Positions 26,874 through 35,780 of a stretch of 47,040 nt of DNA are shown here, one piece after another. This DNA is from Alphaproteobacteria bacterium (lineage in GTDB: Bacteria; Pseudomonadota; Alphaproteobacteria; Micavibrionales; Micavibrionaceae). The notes under the pieces are model-generated. The model was given only the letters and a program-made list of their open reading frames with translations. It was not told the DNA's origin and did not search any database. The translations under genes and the position numbers were made by a program. Numbering within the stretch: position 1 is the first letter of the stretch; each line of letters starts with the position of its first letter. Location: contig JAJRYK010000036.1 of the NCBI GenBank assembly GCA_024275825.1, positions 1-47,040 on the forward strand. Direction: 5' to 3'.

Positions 26874-27950
26874 TCAATCTCCAAAAGAAATCCCCAGAGA
26901 ACGTGCCGTGTGTACCAACGTGCCGTGCGGACGAACGGTGCGCACATCCTTAATCGCGTCTTCAATAGGCACGCCGACCACTGCGCGGTTATGCCAGGCG
27001 ACCATTTGCCCAAATGCGCCATCATTCACCAAATCAACTGCGCCCACGCCTAACGCTTGCGCCAGTAACCGATCATTATAGGTCGGCTGCCCGCCGCGCT
27101 GCACATGGCCCAGCACAGTCGCGCGCGTTTCAAATCCTGTAGCCTCAGCTATTCTCGGGCATAAATACTCCGCAATCCCGCCATAGCGCGTTTCCCCGCC
27201 GTGATAAACGACCTCGCGCTTCTCACCATCAGGCGCGCTCATCGCCTCCGACACGACCATCAGCGCGAAATTACGCCCCGTCTCCTTCACCGCCTTAATT
27301 TTCTTGGCTATCCCCTCAATCGTATAGAGAATCTCCGGGATCAAAATCACATCCGCCCCGCCCGCAATCCCGGCCGAAAGCGCAATATGCCCCGCATCGC
27401 GGCCCATAACCTCCAATATCATCACCCGATCATGACTGGCCGCCGTGGGCTGTAGACGATCAAGCGCCTCGGTCGCCACAGACACCGCCGTATCAAACCC
27501 CACACAAAAATCCGTCATCATCAGATCGTTATCAATCGTTTTGGGCACACCGATGAAGTTTAAGCCACCCTGCTTTGCCAGCCGGTTCAAAATCGCGAAA
27601 CTGCCATCGCCGCCAATCCCGATAAACGCCTCAACCCCAAGCGCCTTAAAGCCCGCGATCACCTCGTCCGAGCGGTCTTTAACGCTCCCATCCGGCATTT
27701 CATAGGCAAACGGGTCGCGGCTGTTCGTTGTCCCCAAAATCGTACCCCCGCGGCGCAGGATAAACCCATCGAAATCATCGGGCGTCAGTGTGCGCACCTC
27801 AACCGGGTCCTCAAGCAACCCAGCCGTACCATTTTCAATCCCAATCACTTCCCAGCCCAGTAAATCTGCACGCATCACGGCCGCGCGCATCACCGCATTT
27901 AATCCAGCGCAATCGCCGCCACTGGTTAGAATTGCAATCTTTTTCGACAT
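26874..27950 (-). CDS. pfkA: 6-phosphofructokinase, mixed-substrate (group III) type
   Basis: The enzyme phosphorylates fructose 6-phosphate in glycolysis. The 358-residue protein has ILTSGGDCAGLNAVMRA, FIGIGGDGSFAIL, VPKTIDNDL, EVMGRDAGHIAL and LGHVQRGGQPT. The glycine of GGDGS points to ATP as phosphoryl donor, whereas the lysine of PKTIDND (glycine in E. coli PfkA) is the mark of the group III/PPi-type lineage. So ATP use is likely but PPi use is not excluded. Many alphaproteobacteria lack any phosphofructokinase and use the Entner-Doudoroff route. TTGGAG precedes the ATG. Confidence 0.93.
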   Translation of the reverse strand: MSKKIAILTSGGDCAGLNAVMRAAVMRADLLGWEVIGIENGTAGLLEDPVEVRTLTPDDFDGFILRRGGTILGTTNSRDPFAYEMPDGSVKDRSDEVIAGFKALGVEAFIGIGGDGSFAILNRLAKQGGLNFIGVPKTIDNDLMMTDFCVGFDTAVSVATEALDRLQPTAASHDRVMILEVMGRDAGHIALSAGIAGGADVILIPEILYTIEGIAKKIKAVKETGRNFALMVVSEAMSAPDGEKREVVYHGGETRYGGIAEYLCPRIAEATGFETRATVLGHVQRGGQPTYNDRLLAQALGVGAVDLVNDGAFGQMVAWHNRAVVGVPIEDAIKDVRTVRPHGTLVHTARSLGISFGD

Positions 27951-28040
27951 TGAGGGGCTCCAACAGGGTGTAAATTAAAGACGACGCATAAGTCTCTTAT
28001 AGTATTGCATTTTTTTTACTTCACTTCCACCAATTATGTG

Positions 28041-28069
28041 TTACAAGGTGGTGATTTTTATGCTATAAT
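28041..28069 (+). promoter_or_regulatory. Candidate extended -10 promoter of ydcH-purE-purK
   Basis: TGCTATAAT (extended -10, TATAAT at 28064-28069) stands 17 bp after a weak -35 TTACAA (28041-28046). It lies in the divergent region between pfkA and the DUF465 gene, about 40 bp before its ATG. A short inverted repeat CCACC/GGTGG flanks the -35 element and could hold a regulator. Activity is inferred. Confidence 0.5.
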
Positions 28070-28109
28070 TATTTTTTTAGGTTGAATAAAGGGCCACCAT
28101 TTTTCTGCT

Positions 28110-28313
28110 ATGGAAGATCACGAAGAACTCACCGAAAAACTGGAAGAATACCGCAGCGAGCATAAGGCGCTCGATGCGGTCATTGATGGCTTGATGGCCA
28201 GTGACCAGCCCGTCAATCTGTTCCAAATGCAGCAGCTAAAGAAGAAAAAACTCTGGCTCAAAGACATGATCCAAAAGATCGAAAGCGCTCTGATTGACGA
28301 TATTATTGCGTAA
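28110..28313 (+). CDS. YdcH-family protein (DUF465)
   Basis: The 67-residue all-helical protein has the DUF465 pattern: LEEYRSEHKALDAVIDGL, then LFQMQQLKKKKLWLKDMIQKIES, a short antiparallel coiled coil. The family is widespread in proteobacteria and its role is not settled. It is the first gene of a plus-strand unit with purE (27 bp later) and purK. There is only a weak ribosome-binding site (AAAGGGCC some distance upstream). Confidence 0.88.
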   Translation: MEDHEELTEKLEEYRSEHKALDAVIDGLMASDQPVNLFQMQQLKKKKLWLKDMIQKIESALIDDIIA

Positions 28314-28340
28314 ACCACCCTTTTGCTCTATAAAAGCGCC

Positions 28341-28835
28341 ATGATACATTCAGATCCAAATCCACAAATCGGCATTATCATGGGCTCTCAGAGTGATTGG
28401 GACACGATGAAAGAGGCGCATGACGTGCTTCACGCCCTCGGCGTTGCGCATGAGGTCAAGATCGTCTCTGCCCACCGCACCCCCGACCGCCTCATTGAAT
28501 ACGCAAAAACCGCCAAAGAGCGCGGCCTAAAGGCTATTATCGCTGGCGCAGGCGGCGCGGCGCACCTGCCCGGTATGGCCGCCAGCATGACCCCCCTGCC
28601 CGTTCTCGGCGTTCCGGTCGAAAGCAAGGCGCTCAGCGGTATGGACAGCCTGCTCTCCATCGCGCAAATGCCCGGCGGCATTCCCGTTGGTACATTGGCG
28701 ATCGGCAAGCCCGGCGCGAAGAATGCAGGCCTGCTCGCCGCCGCAATCCTCGCCACCACGGATGAGGCTTTGGCCACAAAACTGGATGAATTCCGAGAAA
28801 AACAAACCGCAAGCGTTGCCGAAAGCCCCTCTTAG
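28341..28835 (+). CDS. purE: N5-carboxyaminoimidazole ribonucleotide mutase
   Basis: PurE (class I) converts N5-CAIR to CAIR in purine synthesis, using the product of PurK. The 164-residue protein has the active-site [45 protein letters not shown] and PVLGVPV. The ATG at 28341 is chosen because the conserved core begins ten residues later and the upstream frame is not conserved. purK follows after 15 bp, so the two consecutive enzymes are co-transcribed. Confidence 0.96.
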   Translation: MIHSDPNPQIGIIMGSQSDWDTMKEAHDVLHALGVAHEVKIVSAHRTPDRLIEYAKTAKERGLKAIIAGAGGAAHLPGMAASMTPLPVLGVPVESKALSGMDSLLSIAQMPGGIPVGTLAIGKPGAKNAGLLAAAILATTDEALATKLDEFREKQTASVAESPS

Positions 28836-28850
28836 CCGTATAACCCTCAT

Positions 28851-29906
28851 ATGAGCACAAAAACCTTAGGCATTCTGGGTAGTGGACAGCTTGGCCGCAT
28901 GAGCGCGCAGGCCGCGAAAGCGCTGGGTATCCGCACGATCATCTTCACCCCGGAAGAGGGCAGCCCCGCATCACAAATCGCCGACGAGACCATTGTCGCC
29001 GCCTACAAAGATGAGAGAGCGCTAAAAATCCTTGCCAAAAAATGCGATACCATCACCTACGAATTTGAAAATATTCCCTTAGAAACAGTGCGCTATCTAC
29101 AAACACTTAAGCCCGTCTATCCTGATGATCAGCTTTTAGGCATTGCGCAAGACCGCATAGCAGAGAAATCCTTCCTGAGCAGCATCAACATCCCCACCAC
29201 AAAATGGGCAGAAATACACAGCGCATCGGATATTGAAAATGCTTTTGAGCAATGGAATATAGACGAATTAATTATAAAAACGACACGTTTCGGATATGAC
29301 GGAAAAGGGCAAGCCCGCCTCTCTCGCAGCGATGATCTCGAGGCCGCCCTTGATCAGTTCACCCCACACACCCTCATTGCCGAGCATATCATTGATTTTG
29401 AATGTGAAATCTCCGTGATCGTTGCGCGTGATCAGTTCGGTACCACCCAAACCTACGGCCCTGTGCTGAATGAGCATAAAAACCACATCCTGCACAAAAC
29501 CACCTTCCCCGCCCCCATCGCCCCAGAGCTCGCCGAGCGCGCACTCAAGATGACGACGCAGCTCGCAGAAAAGCTAAGCCTCATCGGCGTCCTCGCGCTA
29601 GAGCTATTTATCACCAAAGACGGCCAAATCCTGGCCAACGAAATCGCCCCGCGCACCCACAATTCAGGCCATTGGACCATCGATGCCTGCGCCGTGTCCC
29701 AATTCGAAAACCACGTCCGCGCCACCTGTGGCCTGCCCGTTTTGCCGCCGGGACAACACAGCACCGGTGAAATGATCAATTTAATTGGCGGCGATATCAA
29801 TGATCTAAGCGCGTATGAGACTAATGAACACGCCCACATCCACCTCTACGGCAAAACCGAAGCCAAAGCAGGCCGTAAAATGGGCCATGTGACGCTTTTG
29901 AAATAG
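28851..29906 (+). CDS. purK: N5-carboxyaminoimidazole ribonucleotide synthase
   Basis: PurK is an ATP-grasp enzyme that carboxylates AIR with bicarbonate to N5-CAIR. The 351-residue protein has the N-terminal dinucleotide-type GILGSGQLGRM, the EFENIP motif, KTTRFGYDGKGQ with the ATP lysine, DFECEISVIVAR and the magnesium-binding EIAPRTHNSGHWTIDAC. It completes a ydcH-purE-purK unit. The downstream 220 bp hold inverted repeats before fumC. Confidence 0.96.
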   Translation: MSTKTLGILGSGQLGRMSAQAAKALGIRTIIFTPEEGSPASQIADETIVAAYKDERALKILAKKCDTITYEFENIPLETVRYLQTLKPVYPDDQLLGIAQDRIAEKSFLSSINIPTTKWAEIHSASDIENAFEQWNIDELIIKTTRFGYDGKGQARLSRSDDLEAALDQFTPHTLIAEHIIDFECEISVIVARDQFGTTQTYGPVLNEHKNHILHKTTFPAPIAPELAERALKMTTQLAEKLSLIGVLALELFITKDGQILANEIAPRTHNSGHWTIDACAVSQFENHVRATCGLPVLPPGQHSTGEMINLIGGDINDLSAYETNEHAHIHLYGKTEAKAGRKMGHVTLLK

Positions 29907-29998
29907 GGACTGCACCACGCCGCCCGCTCTATTCTGCAAGATTGAATTTCGTGAGAAACAAGCGGACAGTGTGCAGGATGCGCCTTAAGGCTAGGGAA

Positions 29999-30104
29999 AT
30001 TTTAACACGAAATTAGAAAAGAAAAGATGAGTTCACAAAGAAATAATAAAAAACTTCGTGTTAAAAATCCGTGTTCATCTGTGTTCATCTGTGGTTAAAA
30101 TATT
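29999..30104. repeat. Inverted and tandem repeats before fumC
   Basis: The gap between purK and fumC contains an inverted pair (attttaacacgaa at 29999-30011 and ttcgtgttaaaaat at 30055-30068) followed by a tandem 10-mer (gtgttcatct twice) ending in gtggttaaaa. The last part resembles the TGGTGGTAAA arm ends of the R1 elements, and it again lies just before a start codon (fumC). The rest of the gap from 29907 holds nothing recognised. Confidence 0.6.
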
Positions 30105-30128
30105 ACTCTTATTTTTAAGGAAAAAACC

Positions 30129-31553
30129 ATGACAGCAAAGAAAGCCACCATGACCAGAACCACCGACACCCGCACTGAAACCGATTCCATTGGCCCCATC
30201 GACGTTCCGGCTGATAAATATTGGGGGGCGCAGACGCAGCGCTCGCTTCAAAACTTCAAAATCGGCGAAGAACGGATGCCGGACGCACTGATCAAGGCGC
30301 TCGGCATTCAGAAAAAGGCCGCAGCGCTGACGAATATGGAGATGGGCGCGTTAGATAAAGCGCTCGGCGAGAACATCGTCAAAGCCGCCGAGGAAGTCAT
30401 TGATGCCACGCTGATGGATCAATTTCCCCTCGTGGTCTGGCAGACCGGCTCGGGCACGCAGAGCAACATGAACACCAACGAAGTCATTTCCAACCGCGCC
30501 ATTGAAATGATGGGCGGCGAAATGGGATCAAAAACCCCTGTGCATCCCAATGATCACGTCAATATGGGACAGAGCTCGAACGACACCTTCCCCACCGCAA
30601 TGTATATCGCGGCAGTGGAGCAGACACACAGCCTGCTTCTCCCCGCACTGAAACATCTCCACAAAGCGCTGGATAATAAGGCCAAAGCCTTCGATAAATT
30701 CGTTAAAAATGGCCGCACACACTTGCAAGACGCTACGCCCTTAACCCTCGGCCAAGAGTTCTCCGGCTATGCCAAGCAAATAGAATACGGTATAGATCGT
30801 ATCGAAAATTGCCTGCCGCGATTATGTGAGCTAGCTCAAGGTGGTACAGCCGTTGGCACAGGCATTAATTCAAAGAAAGGCTTCGCCGAAAAGTTCGCCG
30901 CGCAGGTGGCCAGCATCACCGACCTGCCCTTCGTCACGGCCCCCAATAAATTCGAAGCCCTCGCTGCGCATGATGCGCTGGTGGAGGTTTCTGGTGCGCT
31001 CAACGTGCTCGCCTGCTCCCTGATGAAGATCGCCAATGATATCCGCTTGCTCGGCTCCGGCCCGCGCTCCGGCATTGGTGAGATTAACCTGCCCGCCAAC
31101 GAGCCCGGCTCCTCGATCATGCCCGGCAAGGTCAACCCGACGCAGTGTGAGGCCCTGACGATGGTCTGCGCGCAGGTGATGGGCAACCACATGACCGTTA
31201 CTGTGGCGGGCTCTAACGGCCATTTTGAGCTCAATGTGTTCAAGCCCGTGATGATCTATAACGTCCTGCAATCCATCCGCCTGATTGGCGATGCGAGCAA
31301 CAGCTTCACCGATAATTGCGTGGTGGGGATTGAGGCCAATGAAGCGCGCATTACCGAACTGATGAACAACTCCCTCATGCTCGTCACCGCGCTCAACCCG
31401 CATATTGGCTACGACAACGCCGCAAAGATCGCAAAGAAGGCGCATGCGGAAGGCAAAACGCTCAAGGAAACCGCCATTGAGCTAGACCTCCTCACCGCCG
31501 AGCAATTTGACGAGTGGATTGACCCACTAAGCATGACCAAGCCCGCAGATTAA
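30129..31553 (+). CDS. fumC: Fumarate hydratase, class II
   Basis: FumC interconverts fumarate and malate in the TCA cycle without an iron-sulfur cluster. The 474-residue protein has the class II markers: [61 protein letters not shown] and the signature loop [16 protein letters not shown]. Residues 1-15 form a Thr/Lys-rich extension before the conserved start. A later in-frame ATG (MTRTTDTRT, codon 8) is an alternative start, but the first ATG has a good AAGGA upstream. Confidence 0.96.
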   Translation: MTAKKATMTRTTDTRTETDSIGPIDVPADKYWGAQTQRSLQNFKIGEERMPDALIKALGIQKKAAALTNMEMGALDKALGENIVKAAEEVIDATLMDQFPLVVWQTGSGTQSNMNTNEVISNRAIEMMGGEMGSKTPVHPNDHVNMGQSSNDTFPTAMYIAAVEQTHSLLLPALKHLHKALDNKAKAFDKFVKNGRTHLQDATPLTLGQEFSGYAKQIEYGIDRIENCLPRLCELAQGGTAVGTGINSKKGFAEKFAAQVASITDLPFVTAPNKFEALAAHDALVEVSGALNVLACSLMKIANDIRLLGSGPRSGIGEINLPANEPGSSIMPGKVNPTQCEALTMVCAQVMGNHMTVTVAGSNGHFELNVFKPVMIYNVLQSIRLIGDASNSFTDNCVVGIEANEARITELMNNSLMLVTALNPHIGYDNAAKIAKKAHAEGKTLKETAIELDLLTAEQFDEWIDPLSMTKPAD

Positions 31554-31561
31554 AAGATGAA

Positions 31562-31635
31562 TTTACCACAGAGGCACGGAGATCGCAAAATTTTTACTGT
31601 TGCTATCTTTACGGTCTCCGCGCCTCCGTGGTAAA
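31562..31635. repeat. R1-type palindrome, GAGGCACGGAG variant
   Basis: The left arm tttaccacagaggcacggag (31562-31581) and a right arm at 31613-31635 are near-perfect inverted repeats around a 30-nt AT-rich centre. The element fills most of the gap between fumC and the RHH gene. Its right arm ends (CCGTGGTAAA) 10 bp before the RHH start codon, the same placement as the R1 copies before gcdH and parC. Confidence 0.8.
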
Positions 31636-31645
31636 AATAAGGCCC

Positions 31646-31864
31646 ATGAAAAAGCGCTCCATCACCATTTCTGGCCATTCTACTAGTGTAACGCTGGAAG
31701 ATGAGTTTTGGGCTGCACTCAAAAACATCGCCAAAATGCAGAAACGCTCCTTAAACGCTATCATCTCTGAAATAGATAAAGCGCGCAGCGACAACGCCCC
31801 AAATCTTTCCAGTGCAATCCGTGTGTTTATTTTGGGTGAGCTGCAAAGAAAGCAAAAAGTTTAA
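31646..31864 (+). CDS. Ribbon-helix-helix domain protein (RHH_4)
   Basis: The 72-residue protein begins MKKRSITISGHSTSVTLEDEFWAALKNIAK, continues RSLNAIISEIDKAR and ends NLSSAIRVFILGELQ. This matches the RHH_4 family, small putative DNA-binding proteins common in alphaproteobacteria. The basic strand RSITI would contact DNA. No partner toxin is next to it, so a toxin-antitoxin role is not supported. The start at 31646 follows AATAAGGCCC. The stop overlaps the 5' base of a strong terminator hairpin. Confidence 0.85.
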   Translation: MKKRSITISGHSTSVTLEDEFWAALKNIAKMQKRSLNAIISEIDKARSDNAPNLSSAIRVFILGELQRKQKV

Positions 31865-31890
31865 ACCGCAACGTACGCAACGGTTTTTGT
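31863..31890 (+). terminator. Rho-independent terminator of the RHH gene
   Basis: AAACCG...CGGTTTTTGT forms a hairpin with a T tract directly after the RHH stop codon. Its core (acgtacgcaacggtt) reappears, inverted, in the opposing terminator at 32061-32100. Confidence 0.7.
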
Positions 31891-31930
31891 ATTCACACTT
31901 ATAATCACTTTGTTGTATTATCTCCTTTTT

Positions 31931-32011
31931 CGTCATCACACGGTTTATCCGTGTGATCCACTCTTTTTCAGTAAAGCTGGCAGATTGCACGGACCAAGCC
32001 GTGCAATGACG
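31931..32011. repeat. R2 paired-hairpin element, second copy
   Basis: An 81-bp palindrome starts cgtcatcacacgg and ends gccgtgcaatgacg, with two internal 9-bp hairpins (atcacacgg/ccgtgtgat and attgcacgg/ccgtgcaat). The inner stems differ from those at 17315-17404 at paired positions, so pairing is kept. It sits midway between two opposing terminators in the 239-bp convergent gap of the RHH gene and the AsmA gene. Confidence 0.85.
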
Positions 32012-32060
32012 GGAGAAATATAAAGGTATAATTATTTACCAAAGAACTCAAAATCTATGA

Positions 32061-32100
32061 AAAAAAACCGTTGCGTACGTAGCGTTCGTTGCGGTTAAAA
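32061..32100 (-). terminator. Rho-independent terminator of the AsmA gene
   Basis: On the minus strand TTTTAACCG...CGGTTTTTTTT forms a hairpin with a long T tract just after the asmA stop. The stem flanks match the RHH terminator on the other strand. The loop contains a duplicated acg-rich stretch. Confidence 0.7.
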
Positions 32101-32103
32101 TTT

Positions 32104-34935
32104 CTAAAACAGCCCCTTGAGTAAATCTTTCAGCTCATCTTCCGGTGAATTATTACCGCCGCGCGGTGGCGCTTGATTATCGTTAGAGGGCGGTTTTGAG
32201 CCGCCGCCTAGAACATCGCCCAAGAGCTGATCGAGCGAACTGCCGTTGCCACCATTTCCGCCAAGAAGTTTATCTAGCTTACGCTTTAGCTTGCGGCTAA
32301 AATAATCCTGCAGCGCGCCGCCCGCAAATGTCTGCGCTGGGTTGCTGAGCGATCCGCTGATATTGACCGTAAAGGGCGGCACGTCATCACGGTTTTTCAC
32401 GGTGATCAAATGCGCGGTGGCAATTGTCCATTTCGGCAAATTCACATTACCGCTCGTGCCAATTGCTGCGGCCGGGCCGTCCAGATCAAGCCTTGAGATA
32501 TTCACCACGCCATTCGCAATCGTATATGCCCCATCGAGCGTATCAAAGCTCGTGCTACCGCCCTTGGTGCTGCCCTTCCACAGACCGAGCAGCGTATCAC
32601 CCGCCTTGCTTTCCTCCGACATTGCGCGCGCAAAACGGGCAACATCGAAGCCGTCCAGCACAATATCAGAGCCGCTAATCACGCCCTGCCCACCAAGCGC
32701 CTTCACAAGCGCCGCTTGTGATGAGCCACTGGTCGAAAGCTGCGTATCGACGCTCACCACGCCCTTGCCCTTAACGATCTTATTCCCCGCAAGTGCATCA
32801 ACCAGCTTTTCGATCTGCACATTACTCAGCTTCGCATCAGACTTGATGTTGAGCAAAGCCGTCTTACCCGTTGTCACATCGGCATTCATATCAAGCTGCC
32901 CTCCGAACAACCCGGCCTTCAGCTCGCTAATCGCCAAAGCGCCCGGTGTCAGTTTAAATTTGAGCGCCGGCTTTGAAATATCCCACTTCCCAAACTTGAT
33001 GGAATTTGCCTTAATATTCAGGTCAGCCATACCACTGCTAAAGAACGACGTGTCAATATTACCGCCAGACCACTGCCCGCCCGCGCCCTTTGCTGCGGGG
33101 CTTTTGCCCTTAGACGGGATCACCAAATCACCAAATGTGATATCACCGCTCACCGCTGGCTTCCCCACACTGCCGTCATAGCGCAAACTACCAACCAAAG
33201 AGGTATTCATGATTTTCGCTTTGATATTAGAGAGCGTATATGCTGCGCCATTTTGCTGCACTTCCATATAGAAATCCACAGGCCCAACCAACATCGAATT
33301 GGGCGCCGCCGCCTTCGTTAATGTCTGCACAGCCTTCGGCAAGCTCGGGTGCTTCACCTGCACAGCCATGTCGACAAGCTGCATATTATCCTGCAATCCA
33401 CCTTTGACAATCAGCTGTCCACCAAGCGCATCAATATTCGCCACAAGATCATTGCCGGTTAAGCTGCCAAAGAGCTTATAACTTTCATCATCAAGCCTCA
33501 CTGTACTAGGCTTTAGCAAAATAACACCTGGGCTGATCGATGCACTCACATTAAATGCTCCCGTTTTTGCTGCACTAATATAGGGCAAATCATTCTTTCC
33601 TGTCAGCGCCGCTGCGGTCGATGCAACATTTGGCGCGCTCACTTTCGCAATGATGTTCAAGGTCGGATCACCGTATAGATCAGTGTTTGGCTTAGCCCCC
33701 TTTGATTTTGAGGCAAACGTTAAGTCTGTGCGAGCATCAATGCTGGCTTGCCCGGGCGCCAACACCTCAACATTCGCCTTCAAGCTTGCCCCTTGCTTTA
33801 TCAGTGTCATGCTCACATTTTGATACGTTTTGCCCTGATAAAGCGCCGCAGGAACGCTTACATTCAGGCGCACACTCAAGTTTGAAGGCATAGACATTGT
33901 TTTAGGCAAAGCTTGAGAAATTTGAAGGGCGCCGCCGCTCTTCTTTTCAGCCTTTTCTGGCAAAAACTCATCCAGATTAATCGTATCCTGCCCCGCAAGA
34001 GACGCCGTAATAGACAGCGGCGCAAGCGCAACATCAAGATCTGCAACAAAGCGCTGACCCATCAATAATACTGCAGCATTTTTTGCAACAGCGCCCTGCG
34101 TCGATGCCGTCACAATGCCCTTTAATGACGCATTTTTTCCATTCAACGCGGCGTTATTCAAAAACGCGCCCAATGATGCGATAGAAACGCTCATCTCTCC
34201 TTGAGATTCAAATGGCGCGCTCAAACCAACAGCGCCCGCATAATCACATGCCGCACCGCCATAATTACCTTCGGCCTTCATACTAACAGAAGACGCTCCC
34301 TGCTCAAGCATGCCAGCCTTCATATCAAGCTCAAGAACTTTCCCAGCAAAAACCAAATCGCCATCAATCTCAAACGGTCCTTTTAGTGTTTTTGCTGCAA
34401 TATCCAGATTAATTTTTTCTGCAACAACGGGGGACTTTGATGGACCGCCAATAAAGTTAAAACGCCCATCTTTAATGCTCACACCGTCCAAAGACACCGC
34501 CGCCGCGCCACCACCTTGCGCGCTCTGGGCTCCCTCTTTTTTAGCCATCAAGGCCTCAATTTCCGGTGTCATCCAGTTTTGCTTTCCGTTTTTCAAAACC
34601 GTAATCGTGATATCCGGCTTCACCAAACCAACGGAATTTACAACGATTTTCTTAGAGAAAAGCGGCGCAAGCGCGAGATTTATATCAAGCTTTTCAAACG
34701 AAACCAGCTTTTGTGCACCCGCCATAACCGTAAGATTTTCAACGCTCAAACGCGGCGCAGGCAAAAGCGCAAGCGATAAATCACCTTTAATCTCTGCATC
34801 ATAACCCGTGAGCGCTTTTATCTGCTCCTGCGCTTGTGTTTTATATTTTGACCAATCCACAAAACTCGGCCCAACGACCAGAGCGACCGCGGCCAAGACA
34901 AGAATAGAAAAAATAGTAATGAAGGTGGTTTTCAC
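32104..34935 (-). CDS. AsmA-family envelope protein
   Basis: The 943-residue protein starts with one membrane anchor (FITIFSILVLAAVALVVGPSFVDW), followed by a large periplasmic beta-rich region. The AsmA N-terminal domain pattern appears in YKTQAQEQIKALTGYDAEIKGDLSLALLPAPRLSVENLTVM. The AsmA C-terminal pattern appears near residues 700-850 (ALGGQGVISGSDIVLDGFDVARFARAM, DTLDGAYTIANGVVNISRLDLDGPAAAIG). Relatives are bridge-like proteins linked to outer-membrane lipid transport and assembly. The C-terminus is low-complexity (GGNGGNGSSLDQLLGDVLGGGSKPPSND). The start is GTG at 34935 with GGGAGA upstream. Confidence 0.9.
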   Translation of the reverse strand: MKTTFITIFSILVLAAVALVVGPSFVDWSKYKTQAQEQIKALTGYDAEIKGDLSLALLPAPRLSVENLTVMAGAQKLVSFEKLDINLALAPLFSKKIVVNSVGLVKPDITITVLKNGKQNWMTPEIEALMAKKEGAQSAQGGGAAAVSLDGVSIKDGRFNFIGGPSKSPVVAEKINLDIAAKTLKGPFEIDGDLVFAGKVLELDMKAGMLEQGASSVSMKAEGNYGGAACDYAGAVGLSAPFESQGEMSVSIASLGAFLNNAALNGKNASLKGIVTASTQGAVAKNAAVLLMGQRFVADLDVALAPLSITASLAGQDTINLDEFLPEKAEKKSGGALQISQALPKTMSMPSNLSVRLNVSVPAALYQGKTYQNVSMTLIKQGASLKANVEVLAPGQASIDARTDLTFASKSKGAKPNTDLYGDPTLNIIAKVSAPNVASTAAALTGKNDLPYISAAKTGAFNVSASISPGVILLKPSTVRLDDESYKLFGSLTGNDLVANIDALGGQLIVKGGLQDNMQLVDMAVQVKHPSLPKAVQTLTKAAAPNSMLVGPVDFYMEVQQNGAAYTLSNIKAKIMNTSLVGSLRYDGSVGKPAVSGDITFGDLVIPSKGKSPAAKGAGGQWSGGNIDTSFFSSGMADLNIKANSIKFGKWDISKPALKFKLTPGALAISELKAGLFGGQLDMNADVTTGKTALLNIKSDAKLSNVQIEKLVDALAGNKIVKGKGVVSVDTQLSTSGSSQAALVKALGGQGVISGSDIVLDGFDVARFARAMSEESKAGDTLLGLWKGSTKGGSTSFDTLDGAYTIANGVVNISRLDLDGPAAAIGTSGNVNLPKWTIATAHLITVKNRDDVPPFTVNISGSLSNPAQTFAGGALQDYFSRKLKRKLDKLLGGNGGNGSSLDQLLGDVLGGGSKPPSNDNQAPPRGGNNSPEDELKDLLKGLF

Positions 34936-35043
34936 GAAATAATCTCCCGTTAAAATGAATGCTCAAAGCGCAAATGATTTATATAGGAAAATGGTGCTTT
35001 TGTACAAGAAAACAAGGATCGGCAAGGCAGCGCTAAATATGCC

Positions 35044-35763
35044 TTACATATATTGCCCGCCATTGACCTGCAACACCGCGCCCGTCACGAACGATGCTTT
35101 GTCAGACGCTAAAAATGCGACCATATCCGCGACCTCGCTTGGCTTCCCCATGCGGCCTGCTGGAATTTGTTTAACGATGCTTTCCAGCACTGCAGAATCC
35201 ATCGTCTCGGTCATTTCCGTCTTGATATAACCCGGGCAAATTGCATTCACCGTAATACCCTTGCGCGCGCCCTCAAGTGCTAAAGCTTTGGTAAAGCCAA
35301 TCATCCCCGCCTTTGCCGCAGAATAATTCACCTGTCCCATTTGCCCCTTTTGACCATTAATAGAGCTGATATTCACAATACGGCCATAGCCCGCATCGCG
35401 CATATCCTTCACAAGCGCGCGGCACATATTATAGCAGGACGTCAAATTCGTCTCGATCACATCATGCCAGTTTTCTTCGCTCATTTTATGCAGCATGCCA
35501 TCACGCGTGATCCCGGCATTATTGACCAAGACCGCAACATCGCCGAGCTCTTTTTGAATTTTAGCAACGACTTTTTCGCACGCACCATATTGCGCAACAT
35601 CAGCCTTAAACGCACGCTGGCCTGTTTCTTTTTCGAACGTTTTTGCGGCTGTCTCATTCCCATGATAAAGCGCAGCAATACTAAACCCATCAGCCGCCAA
35701 AGCTTTAGAGATTTCAAGCCCTATACCTCTGGTTCCGCCTGTAACAATTACAACTTTTGACAT
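35044..35763 (-). CDS. phaB: Acetoacetyl-CoA reductase
   Basis: PhaB reduces acetoacetyl-CoA to (R)-3-hydroxybutyryl-CoA with NADPH for PHB synthesis. The 239-residue short-chain dehydrogenase has VTGGTRGIGLEIS, LVNNAGITRDGMLHKM, the catalytic ISSINGQKGQMGQVNYSAAKAG (Ser, Tyr, Lys) and the Q-containing GQVNYSAAK stretch usual for PhaB. ATG 35763 is chosen over one four codons upstream because GGGGA stands at the right distance. It follows phaA by 17 bp. The FabG alternative is less likely given the neighbours. Confidence 0.93.
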   Translation of the reverse strand: MSKVVIVTGGTRGIGLEISKALAADGFSIAALYHGNETAAKTFEKETGQRAFKADVAQYGACEKVVAKIQKELGDVAVLVNNAGITRDGMLHKMSEENWHDVIETNLTSCYNMCRALVKDMRDAGYGRIVNISSINGQKGQMGQVNYSAAKAGMIGFTKALALEGARKGITVNAICPGYIKTEMTETMDSAVLESIVKQIPAGRMGKPSEVADMVAFLASDKASFVTGAVLQVNGGQYM

Positions 35764-35780
35764 GTTTTTCCCCATGATGT

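Noticed and set aside
31646-31864. RHH protein as antitoxin of a toxin-antitoxin pair
   Set aside because: No small partner gene overlaps or adjoins it, and RHH_4 proteins are usually solitary.
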